From: an uncultured Luteimonas sp.
Lineage (GTDB): Bacteria; Pseudomonadota; Gammaproteobacteria; Xanthomonadales; Xanthomonadaceae
Direction of reading: 5' to 3'
DNA length: 64,000 nt
NCBI GenBank assembly: GCA_938008415.1
Contig: CALLKI010000060.1
Span: forward strand, 13,046-77,045
The position numbers and the translations under genes are program-made. Below the pieces are notes generated by a model. The model was not told where the DNA came from and searched no databases. It saw only the letters and a list, made by a program, of their open reading frames with translations. Positions 28,993 to 37,679 of the stretch are shown piece after piece (within the stretch, counting starts at the first letter, position 1; every line of letters begins with the position of its first letter).

Positions 28993-29748
28993 GTGGCTGA
29001 ACGCGAATACCCGGGAGCGGTCCGCGGGACCCCGATCGCCGACGACGGCGACGAATTCACGTTCTGCAGCACCTGCGCGTTCTCGGCGGCCTGCCTGTCG
29101 GAGGGCTACGACAAGAGCCAGCTGCGCGACCTGCACGTGCTGGTCGAGCACGTGGGGCCGTTCCGCGAGGGCGACCACATCTTCCGCGAGGGCGACCCGT
29201 TCAACGCCATCGCCGCGGTGCGCGGCGGCACGGTCAAGACCTACGTGAACGACGCCAGCGGCCGCGAGCAGGTGCTGGGCTTCTTCCTGCCGGGCGAGGT
29301 GATCGGGCTCAACGCGATCGCCAGCGCCCGCTACCCGTGCAACGCGGTGGCGCTGGACACGGTGATGCTGTGCCGGTTCTCGTTCCCGATGATGGCCACG
29401 CTCGCCAGCCGCATGCCGGGCCTGCAGCGGCACCTGTTCAACCTGCTCAGCCAGGACATCGGCAAGGCCTCGCTGCTGGCCGGCAACTACACCGCCGACG
29501 AGCGCCTGGCGGCGTTCCTGGTGCTGCTGTCGCGGCGCTTCGCCGAGCGCGGCTTCTCGGCCACGCGCATGCGCCTGACCATGGCCCGGACCGACATCGC
29601 CAACTACCTGCGCCTGGCGCCCGAAACCGTGAGCCGGGTGCTGCGCCGGCTGCAGGACGAGGGCGTGCTCAGGGTCGACCGCCGCGACCTGGAGATCCTC
29701 CAGCCCGCCGTGCTGGGCGAACTGGCCCACCACGTCCTGCGCGACTGA
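28993..29748 (+). CDS. fnr: FNR-type O2-sensing transcription regulator
   Basis: A 251-residue Crp/Fnr regulator with a complete [4Fe-4S] ligand set: Cys25, Cys28, Cys34 (C-x2-C-x5-C) and Cys116, matching the pattern of E. coli FNR (20, 23, 29, 122). The cyclic-nucleotide-type beta roll and dimer helix follow. The recognition helix contains LAPETVSR, whose Glu, Ser and Arg are the FNR residues that read TTGAT. It should therefore bind the TTGAY-N4-RTCAA boxes found in front of ccoN, hemN, azurin, norB, nnrS and nirK. GTG start. Likely cotranscribed with hemN. Confidence 0.94.
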   Translation: MAEREYPGAVRGTPIADDGDEFTFCSTCAFSAACLSEGYDKSQLRDLHVLVEHVGPFREGDHIFREGDPFNAIAAVRGGTVKTYVNDASGREQVLGFFLPGEVIGLNAIASARYPCNAVALDTVMLCRFSFPMMATLASRMPGLQRHLFNLLSQDIGKASLLAGNYTADERLAAFLVLLSRRFAERGFSATRMRLTMARTDIANYLRLAPETVSRVLRRLQDEGVLRVDRRDLEILQPAVLGELAHHVLRD

Positions 29749-29760
29749 GCCGCGCGTCCT

Positions 29761-29819
29761 CCTCCCCGCGCCGGGCCTCGCCCGAAAGCCCGATCTCTCC
29801 CTCCTCGACTGCGGGGAGG
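29761..29819. other. Structured inverted repeat downstream of fnr
   Basis: Nine-base arms CCTCCCCGC (29761-29769) and GCGGGGAGG (29811-29819) enclose a nested CGGGC/GCCCG pair. There is no T tract, so it is not a standard terminator. It could be a decayed repeat or a 3' end stabiliser. Apart from this and the FNR box, the gap 29749-30039 shows nothing recognisable. Confidence 0.35.
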
Positions 29820-29967
29820 GCCGGGCTGGGGCACCTCGCCCCGCTCCCGGCCGATGGCCGCACGCCCGGGTCCCGCCGGATGCGAGGCGCCGCCATCGCG
29901 CGAACGCCCCGGGCGCCGGCCTCCCGCGCCGCTTCCCCCCGGCCGCACGGACGACATCCACCCCTGC

Positions 29968-29981
29968 TTGACACAGGTCAA
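29968..29981. promoter_or_regulatory. FNR-type box upstream of norB
   Basis: TTGACACAGGTCAA is a symmetric TTGAC-N4-GTCAA site. At -41.5 it predicts +1 at 30016, 24 nt before norB, and GACGAT (30004-30009) falls at -12 to -7. Confidence 0.72.
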
Positions 29982-30039
29982 GGTGGGGGTCGTCGCGTCG
30001 CAAGACGATGCGCCGGACCCTGAATGAGGTTCCGGAACC

Positions 30040-32325
30040 ATGGATTCGACACGCAAGCTCTGGGCAGGACTGGCGCTCCTGCTGTTCGCCTCGTTCGCCG
30101 CCCTGTTGTGGATCGGCAGCGAGATCCACCGCCAGGCGCCCCCGATGCCCGAACGGGTGGTCACCACCGACGGCACCGTGGTCTACACCTGCGCCGACAT
30201 CGAGACCGGGCGCCAGGTCTGGCAGTCGATCGGCGGCCAGCAGCTGGGTTCGATCTGGGGCCACGGCGGCTACGTCGCCCCGGACTGGGGCGCGGACTGG
30301 CTGCACCGCGAGGCCGAGGCGATCCTCGACGCCTGGGCCGCGCGCGAGCACGGCGTCGACTCGTACCAGGCGCTGGACGAGCCAACCCGGGCCGCCTACG
30401 CCAAGCGCGTGCAGGCGCTGCTGCGCCCCAACACCTGGGACGCGGACACCGGCACCATCACCGTCGACGCCGAGCGCGCCGCGGCGATGGCGAAGGTCTC
30501 CGCGCACTACGAGAGCCTGTTCTCCAACGACCCGGCCACGGCGGAGCTGCGCGAGGCCTACGCCATGCGCAACGACACCGTGCCGGACCCGGAGCACCGC
30601 CGCCAGCTCGCCGCGTTCTACTGGTGGGCGGCCTGGGCCTCGGTGACCGAGCGCCCGGGTTCGCAGATCAGCTACACCGCCAACTGGCCGCATGACGCCC
30701 TGGTCGGCAACACCCCGCCGTCCAACCTGCTGATCTGGACGGTGTTCAGCGTGCTGTTCCTGATCGCCGGCGTCGGCCTGCTCGGCTGGCACTACGCCAC
30801 CGGCCACGGCGAGGAGATGCAGCCGGTGCTGCCGAAGTCCGATCCGCTGGCCTCGATCCGGGTCACGCCCTCGATGCGCGCCACCGCGAAGTACTTCTGG
30901 GTGGTGATCGCGCTGTTCCTGGTGCAGATCCTGCTGGGCGCGACCACCGCGCACTACCAGGTCGAGGGCCAGGAGGCCTACGGCTTCGCCCTGTCCGAGA
31001 TCCTGCCGTATTCCCTGACCCGCACCTGGCACACGCAGCTGGCGGTGCTGTGGATCGCCACCGCATGGCTGGGCATGGGCCTGTACATCGCCCCGGCCAT
31101 CTCCGGGCACGAGCCGAAGTTCCAGCGCCTGGGCGTCAACGTGCTGTGGACCTGCCTGCTGGTGATCGTGGTCGGTTCCTTCGCCGGACAGTGGATGGCG
31201 GTGATGCAGAAGCTGGGCCTGGCGCACAACTTCTGGTTCGGCCACCAGGGCTGGGAATACGTGGACCTTGGGCGGTTCTGGCAGTGGTTCCTGTTCGTCG
31301 GCCTGCTGCTGTGGCTCACCCTGGTCGGCCGCGCGCTGTGGCCGGCGATGCGCAAGGGCGCGGAGTCGCGCTCGATCGTGGGCCTGCTGTTCCTGTCGGT
31401 GGTCGCGATCGGCGTGTTCTATTCGGCCGGCCTGATGTGGGGCGAGCACAGCCACCTGTCGATGGTCGAGTACTGGCGCTGGTGGGTCGTGCACCTGTGG
31501 GTGGAAGGCTTCTTCGAGGTGTTCGCGGTGGCGGTGATCGCCTTCCTGTTCACCCGCCTGGGCCTGCTGCAGGTGCGTTCCGCCACCATCGCGGTGCTGT
31601 TCGCCACCATCATCTTCATGGCCGGGGGTGTGCTTGGCACGCTGCACCACCTGTACTTCGCCGGCACCCCGACCGCGGTGATCGCGCTGGGCGCCAGCTT
31701 CTCGGCGCTGGAAGTGGTGCCGCTGGCCTACGTGGGCTTCGAGGCCTGGCACAACTACCGGCTGGGCAAGGCCACGCCGTGGATGGCGAAGTACAAGTGG
31801 CCGATCATGTTCTTCCTCGCGGTGTCGTTCTGGAACCTGGTGGGCGCCGGCCTGTTCGGCTTCCTGATCAACCCGCCGCTGCCGCTGTACTACATGCAGG
31901 GCCTGAACCTGACCGCCAACCATGGCCACACCGCGATGTTCGGCGTGTACGGGATGCTCGGCATCGGCCTGATGCTGTTCTGCCTGCGCGGGCTGAAGCC
32001 CGACCTCCGGTGGAACGAACGCCTGCTGAAGACCAGCTTCTGGTCGCTCAACATCGGCCTGGCCGGCATGTCGCTGTTCACCCTGCTGCCGCTGGGCATC
32101 CTGCAGCTGGATGCGGCGATCGAGCACGGCTACTGGTACGCGCGCTCGGCGGAATTCATGCAGCAGCCGATCGTCGACCTGCTGGTGTGGATGCGGGTGC
32201 CGGCCGACACGGTCTTCAGCGTCGGCGCCCTGGCCCTGGCCTGGTTCGTGTTCCGGCTGTGGGTGGCGCCCAGGCGCGATGCGCTCCCGGCCGCGGACGC
32301 GGCGCTGGCCAGGGCGGGTTCCTAG
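30040..32325 (+). CDS. norB: Quinol-dependent nitric oxide reductase (qNor)
   Basis: Inner-membrane enzyme reducing NO to N2O with quinol, 761 residues in one chain. The N-terminal hydrophilic extension (VVTTDGTVVYTCADIETGR, IWGHGGYVAPDWGADWLHRE) that mimics NorC but lacks haem c marks the quinol type. Core metal ligands appear in HLWVEGFFEVFAVAV (His, Glu), LGTLHHLYFAG (paired His) and LTANHGHTAMFGVYG (haem His). There is no norC, norQ or norD nearby, consistent with qNor. Preceded by an FNR-type box; an 88-residue protein follows. Confidence 0.95.
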   Translation: MDSTRKLWAGLALLLFASFAALLWIGSEIHRQAPPMPERVVTTDGTVVYTCADIETGRQVWQSIGGQQLGSIWGHGGYVAPDWGADWLHREAEAILDAWAAREHGVDSYQALDEPTRAAYAKRVQALLRPNTWDADTGTITVDAERAAAMAKVSAHYESLFSNDPATAELREAYAMRNDTVPDPEHRRQLAAFYWWAAWASVTERPGSQISYTANWPHDALVGNTPPSNLLIWTVFSVLFLIAGVGLLGWHYATGHGEEMQPVLPKSDPLASIRVTPSMRATAKYFWVVIALFLVQILLGATTAHYQVEGQEAYGFALSEILPYSLTRTWHTQLAVLWIATAWLGMGLYIAPAISGHEPKFQRLGVNVLWTCLLVIVVGSFAGQWMAVMQKLGLAHNFWFGHQGWEYVDLGRFWQWFLFVGLLLWLTLVGRALWPAMRKGAESRSIVGLLFLSVVAIGVFYSAGLMWGEHSHLSMVEYWRWWVVHLWVEGFFEVFAVAVIAFLFTRLGLLQVRSATIAVLFATIIFMAGGVLGTLHHLYFAGTPTAVIALGASFSALEVVPLAYVGFEAWHNYRLGKATPWMAKYKWPIMFFLAVSFWNLVGAGLFGFLINPPLPLYYMQGLNLTANHGHTAMFGVYGMLGIGLMLFCLRGLKPDLRWNERLLKTSFWSLNIGLAGMSLFTLLPLGILQLDAAIEHGYWYARSAEFMQQPIVDLLVWMRVPADTVFSVGALALAWFVFRLWVAPRRDALPAADAALARAGS

Positions 32326-32422
32326 GCGCAGGGAGCGCGGCGCGGTTGCGCACCCCGGCGGCCGGGATACGGCAGCCGGGGTGCACCCGTTCCGCGCGGA
32401 TCAACTGGACGGAGGTGTTGCC

Positions 32423-32689
32423 ATGACGGACGCGCGGCGGATCGACATCGCCCTCAACCCCGACGTGGAAATCGATGCCGCACTGGTGGCCGGCGGGCTG
32501 GGGCTGGAGGTCGGCGAGTTCCGCGAGCTCATGGAGCAGCGCAGGATCACCGTGCTGTGCGAACGCGGCACCGGCGAGGACGCCGGACTGTATCGCGCGA
32601 CCTTCTACCACGGCGCGCGGCGCCTGCGGCTGGTGGTCGACGCCACGGGAACGCCCGTGGCCCATCCAACCGCCACGCACCCGCGGTAG
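32423..32689 (+). CDS. Small conserved-looking protein between norB and nnrS (unknown)
   Basis: An 88-residue soluble protein with no signal or membrane segment. ATG 32423 has a strong GGAGG at 32411-32415. Sequence features: IALNPDVEIDAALVAGGLGL at the N-terminus, a predicted helix FRELMEQRRITVLCERG with one Cys, and a C-terminal strand region RLRLVVDATG. It resembles small proteins annotated DUF6522 near NO-detoxification genes, but I am not certain of that family. Its stop codon TAG lies within the GTAG head of a REP hairpin. Context suggests a role in NO metabolism. Confidence 0.75.
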   Translation: MTDARRIDIALNPDVEIDAALVAGGLGLEVGEFRELMEQRRITVLCERGTGEDAGLYRATFYHGARRLRLVVDATGTPVAHPTATHPR

Positions 32690-32770
32690 GAGCGGCTTCA
32701 GCCGCGACCGGCTCCCTTCAGTTGCCGATGACTGCAGGGGCGTCCGGGTCGCGGCTGAAGCCGCTCCTAC
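32686..32770. repeat. Paired GTAG-headed REP hairpins (SMAG-like)
   Basis: Two inverted copies of a GTAGGAGCGGCTTCAGCCGC element, at 32686-32708 and 32748-32770, face each other across 39 bp. Each can fold as GCGGC-TTCA-GCCGC. GTAG-headed REPs of this kind are known from Stenotrophomonas and Xanthomonas. The pair sits just before the nnrS promoter and may end or insulate the norB transcript. A variant single copy lies at 36191-36214. Confidence 0.85.
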
Positions 32771-32800
32771 GGGACAGGTGCGGGGGAAAGCGGCCGCGGC

Positions 32801-32814
32801 TTGACCTGCGTCAA
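32801..32814. promoter_or_regulatory. FNR-type box upstream of nnrS
   Basis: TTGACCTGCGTCAA is a TTGAC-N4-GTCAA site. At -41.5 it places +1 at 32849 and GATGAT (32837-32842, 4 of 6 to TATAAT) at -12 to -7. Confidence 0.72.
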
Positions 32815-32849
32815 CGTCCCCTTCGCCCGGCCGGACGATGATGGACGCC

Positions 32850-34076
32850 ATGACCACGCTCGCTGGATCCCGCCCGTCGCCGGGCCTGCTGGCCGCGGCC
32901 CCGCACCGGCTGATGTTCTTCATCGGCGCAGGCAACCTGCTGCTGGCCATGGCCTGGTGGGCGGCGTGGCTGGCCGCGCAGCGCTGGCCGGGGCTGCTGC
33001 AGGTGCCCGATGCCGCCGCGTATCCCGGCTGGCTGCATGCCTTCGTCATGCAGTACCAGGTCCTGCCGAGCTTCTTCTTCGGCTTCCTGCTCACCGTGTT
33101 CCCGCGCTGGATGGGCCTGCCCGACGTCCCGCGCTGGCGCTACGTGCCGGTGGGGGTGGGCATGTTCGGCGGCCAGGCGGCGATGCTGCTGGGCGCGCTG
33201 GGGCTGGAGGTGGCGCTGGTGGTCGGCCTGTTCATGACCGTGGCCGGCTGGTCCGCGGGCACCTGGATCCTGGCGCGGCTGGTGCGGTCCGAACGCGGCA
33301 CCACCTGGCACGCGCGCTCGTGCCTGGCGGCGATGGGGCTGGGGCTGGCCGGCGTGCTGTGCTTCGGCGCCTTCCTGCTGGGCGGATCGCCGTGGTGGGT
33401 GCTGTTCGCGGTCAAGCTCGGCACCTTCGGGCTGCTGCTGCCGGTGTACCTGACCGTGGCCCACCGCATGTTTCCGTTCTTCGCCGCCAATGCGGTGCCT
33501 GGCTACGTCGCGTGGAGGCCGATGTGGGTGCTGGCCGCGGCGTGGGCGTTGGCGATGGCGCACCTGGTGCTGGAGCTGCTGCACGCCCACGCCTGGTTGT
33601 GGCTGGTGGACCTGCCGATGCTGGCGCTGTCGCTCGCGGTGCTCTGGCGCTGGTGGCCGCGGGGGCAGGCGCCGGGGCTGCTGTGGGTGCTGTTTGTCGG
33701 CCTGCTGTGGTGGCCGGTGACCTTCGCGCTGTTCTCGGCGCAGAGCCTGGCCTACCTGCTCACCGACGTCTTCATCCTGGGTCGCGCCCCGGCGCATGCG
33801 CTGTTCATCGGCGTGTTCGGCAGCCTGCTGGTGGCGATGGTCAGCCGCGTCACCCAGGGGCATTCGGGGCGCCCGCTGCGCATGTACGGCCTGGCCTGGT
33901 GGGCCTTCGTCGGGATCCAGGTGGCGGCGGTGCTGCGCATCGTGGCCGAGGTGCTGCCCGACGCGCTGGCCTGGCAGGCGCTGGCGGCGCTGGCGTGGCT
34001 GCTGGCGCTGGCGCCGTGGGTGGCGCGCATCGGCACGATCTACCTGTCGCCGCGCGCGGACGGCAAGCCGGGATGA
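32850..34076 (+). CDS. nnrS: NnrS family haem/copper membrane protein
   Basis: Polytopic membrane protein of the NnrS family, which protects against NO stress and occurs in denitrifiers. About twelve helices; motifs HRLMFFIGAGNLLLAM at the start, QYQVLPSFFFGFLLTVFPRW, LPVYLTVAHRMFPFFAAN and SRVTQGHSGRPLRMYGL near the end, with family His residues. The frame has ATGs at 32838, 32841 and 32850. I choose 32850 because the predicted -10 overlaps the first two and +1 falls at 32849, which would make the mRNA practically leaderless. Confidence 0.9.
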   Translation: MTTLAGSRPSPGLLAAAPHRLMFFIGAGNLLLAMAWWAAWLAAQRWPGLLQVPDAAAYPGWLHAFVMQYQVLPSFFFGFLLTVFPRWMGLPDVPRWRYVPVGVGMFGGQAAMLLGALGLEVALVVGLFMTVAGWSAGTWILARLVRSERGTTWHARSCLAAMGLGLAGVLCFGAFLLGGSPWWVLFAVKLGTFGLLLPVYLTVAHRMFPFFAANAVPGYVAWRPMWVLAAAWALAMAHLVLELLHAHAWLWLVDLPMLALSLAVLWRWWPRGQAPGLLWVLFVGLLWWPVTFALFSAQSLAYLLTDVFILGRAPAHALFIGVFGSLLVAMVSRVTQGHSGRPLRMYGLAWWAFVGIQVAAVLRIVAEVLPDALAWQALAALAWLLALAPWVARIGTIYLSPRADGKPG

Positions 34077-34118
34077 TCCCGTTGTCACGCGCGCCCCGTT
34101 GATGCCACGAGTCCATCG

Positions 34119-34523
34119 ATGATCGAGTTCTATCCGCAGATCAAGCACGCCCACATCGGCCTGGCCCTGTTCAGCGGGGGGCTGTTCGCACTGCGTGGGG
34201 CGATGCTCCTGGCGGGGGCGGGATGGCCGAACGCCGCGCCGGTCCGCTACCTCAGCTACGCCGTCGACACCGCGCTGCTGACCGCGGCGATGATGCTGCT
34301 CACCATCCTGCCGCGCGAGCTGTACGCCAATGGCTGGCTGGCGGTGAAGGTCGCCCTGATCGTGGCCTACGTGGTGCTGGGCGTGTTCGCCCTGCGCCGG
34401 GGCCGCACCCGCGGCGTGCGTGCCGCCTGCTACGTGGCGGCGCTGCTCGTGTTCGCCCAGGTCTACTGCATCGCGCGCAGCCACCATCCGCTGGGCGCGC
34501 TGTACCTGCTGTGCTGGGCCTGA
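34119..34523 (+). CDS. SirB-family membrane protein
   Basis: A 134-residue protein with four predicted helices. IKHAHIGLALFSGGLFALRG, DTALLTAAMMLLTILP and the C-terminal FAQVYCIARSHHPLG match the SirB2/YchQ family, whose function is not established. It lies 42 bp after nnrS on the same strand and is probably cotranscribed. In the denitrification context a membrane helper for NO or haem proteins is conceivable but unproven. Confidence 0.82.
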   Translation: MIEFYPQIKHAHIGLALFSGGLFALRGAMLLAGAGWPNAAPVRYLSYAVDTALLTAAMMLLTILPRELYANGWLAVKVALIVAYVVLGVFALRRGRTRGVRAACYVAALLVFAQVYCIARSHHPLGALYLLCWA

Positions 34524-34526
34524 CGC

Positions 34527-35147
34527 TCAGTCCGGCGCGTCGATGCGCGGCACCGGCAGGCGCCAGCCACGGCGGATCGCCAGCCAGCGCAGCACGAAGC
34601 AGGCCACCGCGCCGGCGACCGCCACCGGCGCCGCCGGCAGCGACAGGGCGTGGCCGGCGACCACCACCAGTGCGCCGACGCACGCGGCCATCGCATAGAG
34701 CTCGCGATGCAGGACGCTGGGTACCGTGGCCACCAGCACGTCGCGGACGATGCCGCCGCCCACGCCCGAGAGGATGCCGAGCATGACCGCGCCGGTCGGG
34801 CCCAGGCCCGCGCCGAGCGCCTTGCCGGCGCCGAGCACCGCGAACAGGGAGAGCCCGATCGCGTCCGAGACCTGGACCGGATTGCGCATGCGTTCGACCT
34901 GGTCGTGCCAGCGGAACGTGACCAGGCCCGCGGCCACCGAGACGGCCAGGTAGCGCCAGTCCACCACCGAGGCCGGCACCAGGCCCAGCAGCACGTCGCG
35001 GATGATGCCGCCGGCGGTGGCGGCGGCGAACGACAGCACCAGCACGCCGAACAGGTCCAGCCGGTGCCGGACCGCCACCAGCCCGCCGCTGATGGCGAAG
35101 GCGAACGTGCCGAGGAAGTCGATCAGGGCGACGAAGGTGGCGGTCAT
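34527..35147 (-). CDS. TRIC/YicG-type membrane protein (UPF0126)
   Basis: A 206-residue protein with seven predicted helices in two similar halves: GTFAFAISGGLVAVRHRLDLFG with AAATAGGIIRDVLLG, and ALGAGLGPTGAVMLGILSGVGGG with IVRDVLVATVP. The duplicated GGxxRDV signature is diagnostic of the bacterial TRIC/UPF0126 family, seen as cation channels or glycine transporters. Convergent with the SirB-like gene, 3 nt apart. Confidence 0.9.
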   Translation of the reverse strand: MTATFVALIDFLGTFAFAISGGLVAVRHRLDLFGVLVLSFAAATAGGIIRDVLLGLVPASVVDWRYLAVSVAAGLVTFRWHDQVERMRNPVQVSDAIGLSLFAVLGAGKALGAGLGPTGAVMLGILSGVGGGIVRDVLVATVPSVLHRELYAMAACVGALVVVAGHALSLPAAPVAVAGAVACFVLRWLAIRRGWRLPVPRIDAPD

Positions 35148-35169
35148 GGCGTGGCGCGAGTGCGCGCGT

Positions 35170-36069
35170 TCAGGACATCGGCTCGGGTTCGCGCACGCCG
35201 GGAAGCCCGGGCGGCAGCGGGATGAACTCCGCGTCGTCCAGGTCGGGCAGCTTCATGCGGCCGGCCGCCCAGTCCTCGCGTGCCTGCTCGATCCGCTCCT
35301 TCGACGAGGACACGAAGTTCCAGTCGATGTAGCGGGGGCCGACCGGCTCGCCCCCGAGCGCCATCAGCACCGCGTCCTGCAGGGCGTGGAGGGTGACGGC
35401 ATCGCCCGGCGACAGCAGCGCCATGCTCCCGGTCTCCACGCGCTGGCCGGCGATCTCGACCTCGCCGCGGGCGACGTACACCGCGCGCTCGGGGTACTCG
35501 GCGGGCAGCGAGACGCGGGTCCCGGCTTCCAGCTGCCAGTGCACGTAGAACTGCGGCGAATCGATCGGAACCGGCGACGCGAGGCCCAGCAGGCGGCCGG
35601 CGATCAGGCGCCCGGTCGCGCCCGCCTCGGTGAACTCGGGCAGGGCGTCGGCGGGGTAGTGCCAGAACCCGGGATCGATTTCCTCGCGTTCGGTGGGCAG
35701 GGCGACCCAGGCCTGGATGCCGTCCATCGGGCCGCCTTCGGCGCGCAGGCGTTCGAAGCGTTCGGAATGGGTGATGCCGCGGCCGGCGGTCATCCAGTTC
35801 ACTTCGCCCGGCCGCACCGGCTGCTCGGAACCGACGCTGTCGCGGTGGGTGATCTCGCCTTCGAACAGGTAGGTGACGGTGGACAGGCCGATGTGCGGGT
35901 GGGGGCGCACGTCGGCCTCGCGCGGCAGGCCAGGCGCGATGTCCTTCGGCCCCATGCGGTCGAAGAAGATGTAGGGGCCGACCATGCGGCGCCTGGCGAA
36001 GGGCAGCACGCGGCCGACCTCGAAGCTGCCCAGGTCGCGGGTGCGCTGCCGGATGACGAGTTCGATCAT
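35170..36069 (-). CDS. Pirin-family protein
   Basis: A 299-residue bicupin. Pirin signatures are RRMVGPYIFFDRMGP and RPHPHIGLSTVTYLFEGEI, with His ligands in PHPHIGL plus WMTAGRGITHSER, and the C-terminal pirin domain. Some pirins are quercetin dioxygenases, others have regulatory roles; the reaction here is unknown. ATG 36069 has GGAG 6 nt upstream; an upstream extension of the frame is rejected. Confidence 0.9.
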   Translation of the reverse strand: MIELVIRQRTRDLGSFEVGRVLPFARRRMVGPYIFFDRMGPKDIAPGLPREADVRPHPHIGLSTVTYLFEGEITHRDSVGSEQPVRPGEVNWMTAGRGITHSERFERLRAEGGPMDGIQAWVALPTEREEIDPGFWHYPADALPEFTEAGATGRLIAGRLLGLASPVPIDSPQFYVHWQLEAGTRVSLPAEYPERAVYVARGEVEIAGQRVETGSMALLSPGDAVTLHALQDAVLMALGGEPVGPRYIDWNFVSSSKERIEQAREDWAAGRMKLPDLDDAEFIPLPPGLPGVREPEPMS

Positions 36070-36435
36070 GGCGGTCTCCGGGGGTGCCGCGGCGGCTGCC
36101 GCGGGCCCATGATGGCAGCTGCGGGGCGGCGTTGCCGCGTCGCGCGTGCCACACAGCGGGCCACCAGCGGGACCGTTCCGCCCCGCGACCCGCAGGAGCG
36201 GCTTCAGCCGTGACCGACGCGACACGCGTCGCATGGCTTGGCTGCGCGCGCTGCGAGGCGTCGCCCCGGCCCCGGCGCCTCCCGGAAGGCGGGCCGGGCC
36301 GCCCGGACATCCCTGCGCCCTCTCCACCGCCCCGCCTCCGCGCCCGTGCGCACCAGGCCCCCCTGTGCATCACCCTGTCGCGCGCGCGTCCCCGTTTGGG
36401 CGCGGGAACACGCGCGAGGACGCGCGGCTCCGGAG
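36070..36435. other. Non-coding gap with one degenerate REP
   Basis: No convincing gene on either strand. A single REP-like GCAGGAGCGGCTTCAGCCG (36192-36210) carries GCAG instead of the GTAG head. The rest is unstructured GC-rich sequence between the pirin start and the nirK terminator. Confidence 0.5.
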
Positions 36436-36469
36436 AAAAAAGGCCACCCCCGCGGAGGCGGAGGTGGCC
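36436..36469 (-). terminator. Rho-independent terminator of nirK
   Basis: Minus strand: stem GGCCACC/GGTGGCC with a 14-nt loop and six T. It starts 27 nt after the nirK stop. Confidence 0.85.
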
Positions 36470-36496
36470 AGCTGGCGTTGGAGAGGACGCCGTGGA

Positions 36497-37666
36497 TCAG
36501 CGATCGAGCGGGAGCGACAGGTCGGTGCCGGGCTTGATCGGACCGACCGGCGAGGGCGTGGTCATCAGGTCGTGGTTCCACTGGTCGCCGTCGACCTTGA
36601 TGTGCGCGGCCGCACCCAGCAGCACCGCCTCGATCAGGTTGTGGTTGAGGTACACGTGCAGCCCGGGCTGGCGGAAGGTGTAGAGCGCCGCGCCCGCCGA
36701 ACCACCGCGGATGAACCAGGTCTCCAGGTCCCTGAGCGGGGCATTGGCGAACTTGCCTTCCTCCCACACGTAGTCGCCGTGGCCGCCGATCAGGTGCGGG
36801 CGCGTGTCGCGGTTGGCCTGCGAGTGCACCAGCAGCACCGTCTCGCCGACCTTCGCCGTCATCGCGTTGTCGCCGGTCAGCGCACCGACCGCGCCGTTGA
36901 ACACCACGTGCGAGGGCACCAGGCCGCGCATCGCCTCGAGCACGTCCGGCAGCGACTCGGCGTGCGAGCCATAGGACTTGAAGTTGCCGTCCGCGTCGCG
37001 CGGGATGTAGAACTCGGTCTCGCCGATGTAGTAGGCCCGATCGTAGCGCAGCGGCTTGCCGTCGCCGTCCTTCAGCCCGTCGCGCGGCAGCACCATGACC
37101 GTGCCGTGCATGCCCTGCACCACGTGCCAGGGCGTCATCGGGCCGCCCGGGGCGCAGTGGTAGACGAAGGTGCCGGGGCGCGTGGCCTTCCAGCGCAGGG
37201 TCACTTCCTCGCCCGGCTGGATCACCGTCAGGTCGCCGCCGCCCAGGGCGCCGGTGGCGGCGTGGAAGTCGATGTTGTGCGGCATCGAGTTGCTGGCGGG
37301 GTTCACCAGGGTCAGCTCGACGTAGTCGCCCTCGTGCACGACCATCAGCGGGCCGGGGATCGAGCCGCCGAAGGTCATCGCGAGCATCTTCGTGCCCTGG
37401 CCGTCGACGACGATCTCCTTCTCGACGATCGGCAGGGTGAACTGCACCACCTTCGGCCCGCCTTTGGCGACCTGGTCGTGGTCGTGGACGAACGGCGGGC
37501 GCTTGAGGGTGACCTGCTGCCGGGGCAGGGCGGAGAGGTCGGACGCCTGGTCGAGGGTGGCGTTCACCAGCTCGAGGGCGTCGACCGCGTGGGCCGGCGC
37601 CGGCGCGGAGGCGCCGATCGCCAGGGCAAGGGCGGAAGCAAGGAGGCTGGCGTGCAGGAGTTTCAT
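36497..37666 (-). CDS. nirK: Copper-containing nitrite reductase
   Basis: Periplasmic homotrimeric enzyme reducing nitrite to NO, 389 residues with a signal peptide ending near residue 27 (PAHA). Two cupredoxin domains. Type 1 copper ligands lie in MPHNIDFH, HCAPGGPMTPWH and QGMHG; type 2 His ligands in DFHAA, VYHC and HLIGGHG. The HCAPGGPMTPWH loop fits class I NirK. Preceded by two FNR-type boxes and a perfect 9-bp palindrome at the predicted promoter. Start ATG 37666 has GAGGA about 8 nt upstream. Azurin at 17.4-17.8 kb is a plausible donor. Confidence 0.96.
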   Translation of the reverse strand: MKLLHASLLASALALAIGASAPAPAHAVDALELVNATLDQASDLSALPRQQVTLKRPPFVHDHDQVAKGGPKVVQFTLPIVEKEIVVDGQGTKMLAMTFGGSIPGPLMVVHEGDYVELTLVNPASNSMPHNIDFHAATGALGGGDLTVIQPGEEVTLRWKATRPGTFVYHCAPGGPMTPWHVVQGMHGTVMVLPRDGLKDGDGKPLRYDRAYYIGETEFYIPRDADGNFKSYGSHAESLPDVLEAMRGLVPSHVVFNGAVGALTGDNAMTAKVGETVLLVHSQANRDTRPHLIGGHGDYVWEEGKFANAPLRDLETWFIRGGSAGAALYTFRQPGLHVYLNHNLIEAVLLGAAAHIKVDGDQWNHDLMTTPSPVGPIKPGTDLSLPLDR

Positions 37667-37679
37667 GAGGGAGTCCTCG

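Noticed and set aside
26107..32127. A 2006-codon open frame on the minus strand
   Set aside because: It is antisense to hemN, fnr and norB and out of frame with ccoN, a GC-rich third-position artefact with no recognisable domain.
36070..36435. A gene in the gap between pirin and nirK
   Set aside because: Open frames here have no start with a ribosome site, no domain and typical antisense composition.
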